Assembly: GCA_025936675.1 (NCBI GenBank)
Contig: JAICSX010000057.1
Location: forward strand, 1-10,683
Direction: 5' to 3'
Origin: Sphingomonas sp.
GTDB lineage: Bacteria; Pseudomonadota; Alphaproteobacteria; Sphingomonadales; Sphingomonadaceae
DNA: 10,683 nucleotides
Below, piece by piece: positions 7,231-10,683 of the stretch; positions within the stretch are counted from its first letter, which is position 1, and each line of letters begins with the position of its first letter. The notes under the pieces are model-generated. The model saw nothing but the letters and a program-made list of their open reading frames with translations, did not search any database and was not told where the DNA came from. A program made the position numbers and the translations under genes.

Positions 7231-7404
7231 CGACCCCCTTCCCTCAAGACGATCAATAACCGTCATTCATCAAAGGGAAATGGCCGCATCGTTGAAATTG
7301 TCGGCGCTCAACGGTTGCCAACAACGGCTCGGCGGCGCGGGTCCGAAACAGTTACCCTTTTTTAACCATCGGCTCGGCACTGCCTTTCTCAGGGAGACGC
7401 ACCC
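7231..7404. promoter_or_regulatory. Divergent intergenic region with two dyads
   Basis: This gap lies between the receptor-like start (-) and the PilZ start (+) and must hold promoters for both. I find no convincing -35/-10 pair on either strand. It contains GTTGA-N12-TCAAC (7291-7312) and directly beside it the palindrome GTTGCCAAC (7314-7322). Both share the GTTG/CAAC half-site and are possible operators. A T-run (CCCTTTTTTAACC) lies near 7355-7367. The regulatory role is inferred from position. Confidence 0.4.
7234..7245 (-). promoter_or_regulatory. Ribosome binding site deciding the receptor start
   Basis: On the minus strand GAGGGAAGGGGG stands three bases before the ATG at 7230. No comparable purine-rich site precedes the ATG at 7266. 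This supports the shorter protein by 12 residues. Confidence 0.55.
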
Positions 7405-7836
7405 ATGCCGATGTTAGCTTATTTCGAGGAACGGGAGCCGGAAGGCGACCGCCGCCGTTCGGTTCGACGAGCGCTGAGGCTGGGCGCGGCCGCCGGCGGT
7501 GCGCCAGTCACCATCCATGACCTTTCGCTGACCGGGGCGCTGCTCGAGACTTCGGTTCCGATGCTCGTCGGCGCGGAGTTCGAAGTCGAGCTTCCAAATG
7601 CTGGCCGGATCAAGGGCGCGATCGTCTGGAACAGCGGGGAATATTATGGCTGCCAGTTCAACCTGCCGATCTCACCCGCAGTGCTGAGCGCGGCCTTGCT
7701 CCAGAGCGTGCCTGAGGAACAGCGCGCAGGCGAACAACACGATCCCGTCGAGGAGCTCAAGGAGCTCAACCTCGAGGTCGAACGCCTTGCGCTGAGGATG
7801 GAAAGCGCGCTCGAACGGCTCACCCGCAACGAATAG
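7405..7836 (+). CDS. PilZ domain protein with C-terminal coiled coil
   Basis: The 143-residue cytosolic protein carries the two c-di-GMP-binding elements of PilZ domains. These are an arginine cluster DRRRSVRRALR at 15-25 (several RxxxR registers) and DLSLTG at 39-44, matching [D/N]xSxxG. GRIKGAIVWNSG and YGCQF later in the domain also match the family. After about residue 100 a charged helix with heptad-like Leu spacing (about 112-140) suggests a coiled coil, perhaps for dimerisation or partner binding. PilZ proteins are usually c-di-GMP effectors in motility, exopolysaccharide or biofilm control; the specific output is unknown. The start is supported by AGGGAGA (7391-7397), about 8 bases before the ATG. 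It is a single-gene unit between the divergent receptor-like gene and the convergent sulfotransferase gene. Confidence 0.88.
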   Translation: MPMLAYFEEREPEGDRRRSVRRALRLGAAAGGAPVTIHDLSLTGALLETSVPMLVGAEFEVELPNAGRIKGAIVWNSGEYYGCQFNLPISPAVLSAALLQSVPEEQRAGEQHDPVEELKELNLEVERLALRMESALERLTRNE

Positions 7837-7861
7837 CTCAGCCGTCGATCCAGTGGCTGAG
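7837..7861. terminator. Perfect 7-bp inverted repeat on the PilZ/sulfotransferase junction
   Basis: CTCAGCC (7837-7843) and GGCTGAG (7855-7861) pair fully across an 11-base loop. The left arm begins on the base after the PilZ stop codon and contains the sulfotransferase stop. It is well placed to end transcription from either side. No T-run follows on either strand, so intrinsic termination is uncertain. Confidence 0.45.
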
Positions 7862-8827
7862 GTCGCGGTCGATGACGCGCGACAGCAGCGCGACGTCGTC
7901 GCGGAATTTGTCCTTCATGTCCGCAAGCAGCACGGCGTTCATGTCGGGCCTGCGCGACGGCGCCTGATTCCATTCGAGCAAGTGCTTGCGCAAATTCAGC
8001 ACCCGCTCGGCGATTGGCTTGGGCGGCTTATCGACGTCAAAGCGCTCCTGGTAGTTCTGGCTCGCCAGAACCTTGATCGCGCGCCTCGGCGGCCGCATCA
8101 GCAATCGTTGAAGCCAAATGAGCTTGACGCCCTTACTTTCCCGGTTCGCGCCAAAATCGCTCCTGCCGTCATCGTCGAGCCCGAGAAAAGCGAGCAAGCG
8201 CCGGTACTGGCCAACCGGATCGTTCGCCAGATCGTCGAAAACGGAGATGAAGCAGCGCTCTTTCCCGACAGCTTCGATGAAGTGTTCGACATGCTTTCCG
8301 AGCAGCCCGATATTCCAATAGTCGAGCAGGCGCGGGTCGGCGCAGCGCGCCGGCAGCGAGCGGCCGGAGCGCCGCTCCGGAACCAGGTCCCACGCCTTCC
8401 GAAAGCTCCGCTCCTTCTCGTCGCCATTGTGAATCAGGCGCTGGTGAAGCGATGGGATCATCTGCAGCGGATTGCGCACCGCGATGATGAACTTCGCGCG
8501 CGGCCACAGCCGCAGCACCGCCTTCAGCTGTTGGGGAAAATAGAGATAGCTGACCGACCCTTCGGCGAGCAGGGGAGAGTCCTCGCGGCCGCGAAAGTAG
8601 CGATGGAGATATTCGCGCTGCACCGTCTCGCGAAGCTCTTGCTCCGGGACCTCCGTAAGATCGTGCTGCGCAAAGAAATGCGGCTCCTTGATCCGTGCGA
8701 AGCCGACTTGCGGATGCTCGCGGAGATATTTGGAAAGCGACGTCGTCCCGCAACGCGGCGCGCCGACGATGAACGCCCAACGCTGATCCTGGTCAATGCT
8801 AAGTGACTCCGACATCGCTTGCGCCAT
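7838..8827 (-). CDS. Sulfotransferase family protein (PAPS-dependent)
   Basis: The product resembles soluble sulfotransferases that move a sulfo group from PAPS to a sugar, lipid or other acceptor. Numbering here is from a possible upstream ATG at 8908. The 5'-phosphosulfate loop is FIVGAPRCGTTSL at 46-58, KEPHFF is at 74-79, EGSVSYLY at 116-123, and the 3'-phosphate motif KFIIAVRNP at 139-147 is followed by Ser153. All core nucleotide-binding residues look intact, so it should be active. The acceptor is not predictable. Three starts are possible: 8908, 8827 (Met28) and 8815 (Met32). The first adds an Arg-rich extension and overlaps the upstream regulator gene by 41 bases; it has AAGGA but only 2 bases before the ATG. 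The later starts lack a clear ribosome site but give the usual short lead into the PAPS loop. I chose 8827 with low certainty. It is probably co-transcribed with the regulator gene, 40 bases upstream. Confidence 0.85.
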   Translation of the reverse strand: MAQAMSESLSIDQDQRWAFIVGAPRCGTTSLSKYLREHPQVGFARIKEPHFFAQHDLTEVPEQELRETVQREYLHRYFRGREDSPLLAEGSVSYLYFPQQLKAVLRLWPRAKFIIAVRNPLQMIPSLHQRLIHNGDEKERSFRKAWDLVPERRSGRSLPARCADPRLLDYWNIGLLGKHVEHFIEAVGKERCFISVFDDLANDPVGQYRRLLAFLGLDDDGRSDFGANRESKGVKLIWLQRLLMRPPRRAIKVLASQNYQERFDVDKPPKPIAERVLNLRKHLLEWNQAPSRRPDMNAVLLADMKDKFRDDVALLSRVIDRDLSHWIDG

Positions 8828-8867
8828 AGTTGCAGCGGCGCAATCCGCAAATCGGCCCCGTCTGCGC

Positions 8868-10683
8868 TTAGTTCGTCTTGCTGCTGATCCTTGCGCAGAC
8901 GGGCTCATGATCCTTGATGCAAAAGTCCGGCATCCGGCCGCTGCGCCAATATTCGAGGAGGCCGAGCTTGTCGGCTAGCGGCAAGAACCGCGGATCCGCG
9001 CGCATCGACTTGCCCGCAGGCCCAGTCAGGAACGCTTTGTCAAACCCATCGGGGTGCGCCAGCCAGTATGCATCCTTGTCCTCCCGGGGCGGCGCCTCGG
9101 CAGCGGGATAAAGTTCGCTTGCAAGCGCAAAGGCACGGTCGCGGTCGCCAAGATCGGCGAGGATGTTCATGCACATGCCCAAGGTGAAGTCGCTAAGGTT
9201 CTTGGTGTCGCAGGCGCGCTCGGCACCAGCGAGGTCATGCCTGCGCTGCGCAGCAAGGAGAGAATTGAACGCCGCGGGATCCACGATCGGACCACCGAAA
9301 ACGGGTGCAGCAAGCGCGGCCATGCCTGCATAGTTTCCGCGCTCAGCCATCCCAGCGAAGCGATTGCCCCGCATTCCGTCCTGATCTGGCCAAAGTCGTA
9401 TGGCCGTTCGGTAGATATGCTCGGCCTCGCTGCTGTCGCCGGTGAGCTCGAGCATCCGCATCATCTGCCGCATCTTCGGCGGCCGATATGGGTCATTGGC
9501 AAGCGATTGGCGCGCAAGCTGCAGCGCTTCGTTGATCATCCCGGCGTCGTGAAGCAAGAAGCTGAAGAACCCCGGGACTGAAGACGATCGAGAATCCATC
9601 TCCAGCGCGTGGCGCAGATGAGCATCGCACTCGGTCATTCTCACCGGACTGTGGAGGCCGCACCACGAAATGTACGCGTCCCCGAATTCCGGAGCGAGTT
9701 TGCGCCCGCGCTCGCTTGCGCGACGTCCGAGCAAAAGCGCTTCCGAGCGCTCCCCAGGCGGCAGGGACGAGAGCGCTCCGCCGGTTAGTATTGCCAGCGA
9801 GAGCTGTGGAAATGCGGCATCGGGAGCAACCATCGCCGCATGTCTGTTGAGCTGATACGCGCGGAGACCGTCTTCGCCCTCGATCGTCAGCCGTATCGCA
9901 CTCATCAGTTCCGATCGGATCTGCGGGCTAAGATGTTCCGCGGGGTCAAGGACCATCGCGGCGCCAGCCCAGCCGAGTTCCGTAACTAGGGTCGCGCCGA
10001 TTCGGTCGGGCAGGTCCGCCGCCTTATCGATCGGTGCGCTGAAATCGTGTGTGAATGCGATCGTGCCATCCTGCTTGGCAGTCAGCTGAACAGTCGCGTC
10101 CACTGAATTTGCCGAGCGCCGCACTTTGCCCGTCAGCACATAGTCGCTTGGACCGGCACTGGTCGCTGTAGGCGGATCATCGCGAACAATCGCAAAGCCG
10201 CTTTCACCCATCATATGTTCCACGGAAACCGGAGCCGCCTCAGCCACCTGCCGGGCCAGCGGGTCGTACGACTCAGCGGTGAATGGCATCACCGAAATGT
10301 TCGGCGCCGGGGGACGTCCTTGACTCGGCTGCGGCCGGCTCGTCCACCACCATGTTCCAAGTGCAGCAAAGCCGACGGCAACAGCGACCGCTGCGGCGAT
10401 GCCGGCCTTGTCTCGCGAAGACGCAGCCGCGGGCGCTTCGATCAGCCGATAGCCGGCTCGCGGCACCGTTTCGATCCGGAAGCCGCGGCTTTCCTCGGCG
10501 AACCGGCGAAGCAGCAGGATGCATCGGTTGATCACATCCTCGCTGACGATCCGCCCATCCCAGCAGCGGTCGACGAGCTCGTCACGGGTGACGACCTGCC
10601 CGCTCTTGTCGTGGAGCGCCACCAGCACCTTCATCGTCTGCGGCTGCATCCGCTCGGACTTTCGGCGGATGGTCAATTCGTGA
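8868..10683 (-). CDS. Membrane-anchored winged-helix regulator with TPR region, N-terminus beyond window
   Basis: This is a CadC/ToxR-like one-component regulator. The first visible residues are the rest of an OmpR/PhoB-type winged helix: MQPQTMKVLVALHDKSG, TRDELVDRCWDG, then the recognition-helix region near SEDVINRCILLLRR and the wing ETVPRAGYRLI (to about residue 79 of a frame counted from a TTG at 10676). A single membrane helix follows at about 91-112 (Ala/Val-rich, then GTWWW). Next is a TolB/cyclase-like domain (NISVMPF at about 126, to about 235), which should be periplasmic. TPR-like helices run from about 330 to 520, and the tail is DPRFLPLADKLGLLEYW...PDFC. The frame is open to the window edge and the residues before the TTG still fit the winged helix, so the true start lies beyond 10683. 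It probably senses an envelope signal and binds DNA directly. The signal and targets are unknown; the adjacent sulfotransferase gene is a possible target. Confidence 0.85.
   Translation of the reverse strand, partial: HELTIRRKSERMQPQTMKVLVALHDKSGQVVTRDELVDRCWDGRIVSEDVINRCILLLRRFAEESRGFRIETVPRAGYRLIEAPAAASSRDKAGIAAAVAVAVGFAALGTWWWTSRPQPSQGRPPAPNISVMPFTAESYDPLARQVAEAAPVSVEHMMGESGFAIVRDDPPTATSAGPSDYVLTGKVRRSANSVDATVQLTAKQDGTIAFTHDFSAPIDKAADLPDRIGATLVTELGWAGAAMVLDPAEHLSPQIRSELMSAIRLTIEGEDGLRAYQLNRHAAMVAPDAAFPQLSLAILTGGALSSLPPGERSEALLLGRRASERGRKLAPEFGDAYISWCGLHSPVRMTECDAHLRHALEMDSRSSSVPGFFSFLLHDAGMINEALQLARQSLANDPYRPPKMRQMMRMLELTGDSSEAEHIYRTAIRLWPDQDGMRGNRFAGMAERGNYAGMAALAAPVFGGPIVDPAAFNSLLAAQRRHDLAGAERACDTKNLSDFTLGMCMNILADLGDRDRAFALASELYPAAEAPPREDKDAYWLAHPDGFDKAFLTGPAGKSMRADPRFLPLADKLGLLEYWRSGRMPDFCIKDHEPVCARISSKTN

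Noticed and set aside
7231..7266. Receptor-like start at 7266
   Set aside because: It follows directly on a stop codon, has no ribosome site, and the added 12 residues do not provide a signal peptide.
6496..7365. A 289-codon plus-strand frame opposite the receptor-like plug
   Set aside because: It runs antisense to well-conserved plug motifs and has no recognisable domain or ribosome site.
7351..7367. GTTACCC...TAACC around the T-run as an operator or terminator
   Set aside because: Only about four bases pair on each side, which is too weak to call.
7853..8806. A 317-codon plus-strand frame opposite the sulfotransferase
   Set aside because: The minus strand carries intact PAPS-binding motifs; this frame is a shadow.
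10674..10676. TTG at 10676 as the start of the winged-helix regulator
   Set aside because: The frame stays open to the window edge and the first part of the winged-helix fold is missing, so the gene is cut by the edge.
1..10683. CRISPR array, tRNA, rRNA, insertion sequence or prophage
   Set aside because: I saw no spaced direct repeats, no cloverleaf with conserved loops, no transposase or integrase, and no terminal inverted repeats with target duplications.

Overview
The window is GC-rich, tightly packed bacterial DNA holding seven protein-coding genes. The two edge genes run off the window. The mix is a TonB-dependent-receptor-like protein with a plug and outer-membrane barrel, a PilZ protein, a membrane-anchored winged-helix/TPR regulator ending in an LGL..YW...PDFC-type tail, and strong GC codon bias. 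This suggests an alphaproteobacterium, most likely of the Sphingomonadales. That placement is inference from gene content and style; there is no rRNA or other marker in the window. I see no tRNA, rRNA, CRISPR array, insertion sequence or phage gene.

Left block (1-5191, + strand): three genes that look like one operon, with gaps of 31 and 4 bases. First is the 3' part of an alanine-rich protein built from about 30 tandem ten-residue repeats. Second is a 1027-residue exported protein joining a HEVAH zinc-peptidase domain, a beta-propeller and a C-terminal beta-barrel-like region. Third is a PrsW-type intramembrane protease with an extra cytosolic tail. All three fit a cell-envelope role, and this is the part of the window most likely to be a poorly described system.

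Middle block: a TonB-dependent-receptor-like gene (- strand) converges on the PrsW gene with 8 bases between them, across an imperfect inverted repeat. It is divergent from a PilZ-domain gene (+ strand). The 174-base gap between their starts is the only sizeable non-coding stretch and carries small dyads. The receptor-like gene has a clear plug and barrel but no recognisable signal peptide.

Right block (- strand): a sulfotransferase-family gene lies just downstream of a CadC/ToxR-like transmembrane regulator with a C-terminal TPR-rich region. The start of the regulator is beyond the window. The PilZ and sulfotransferase genes converge with one base between their stop codons, and a perfect 7-bp inverted repeat sits on that junction.

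How the genes work together is inference. Most products are envelope-located (repeat protein, OM peptidase/propeller, PrsW, receptor) or signalling (PilZ, membrane regulator), but no shared pathway can be shown from the sequence.
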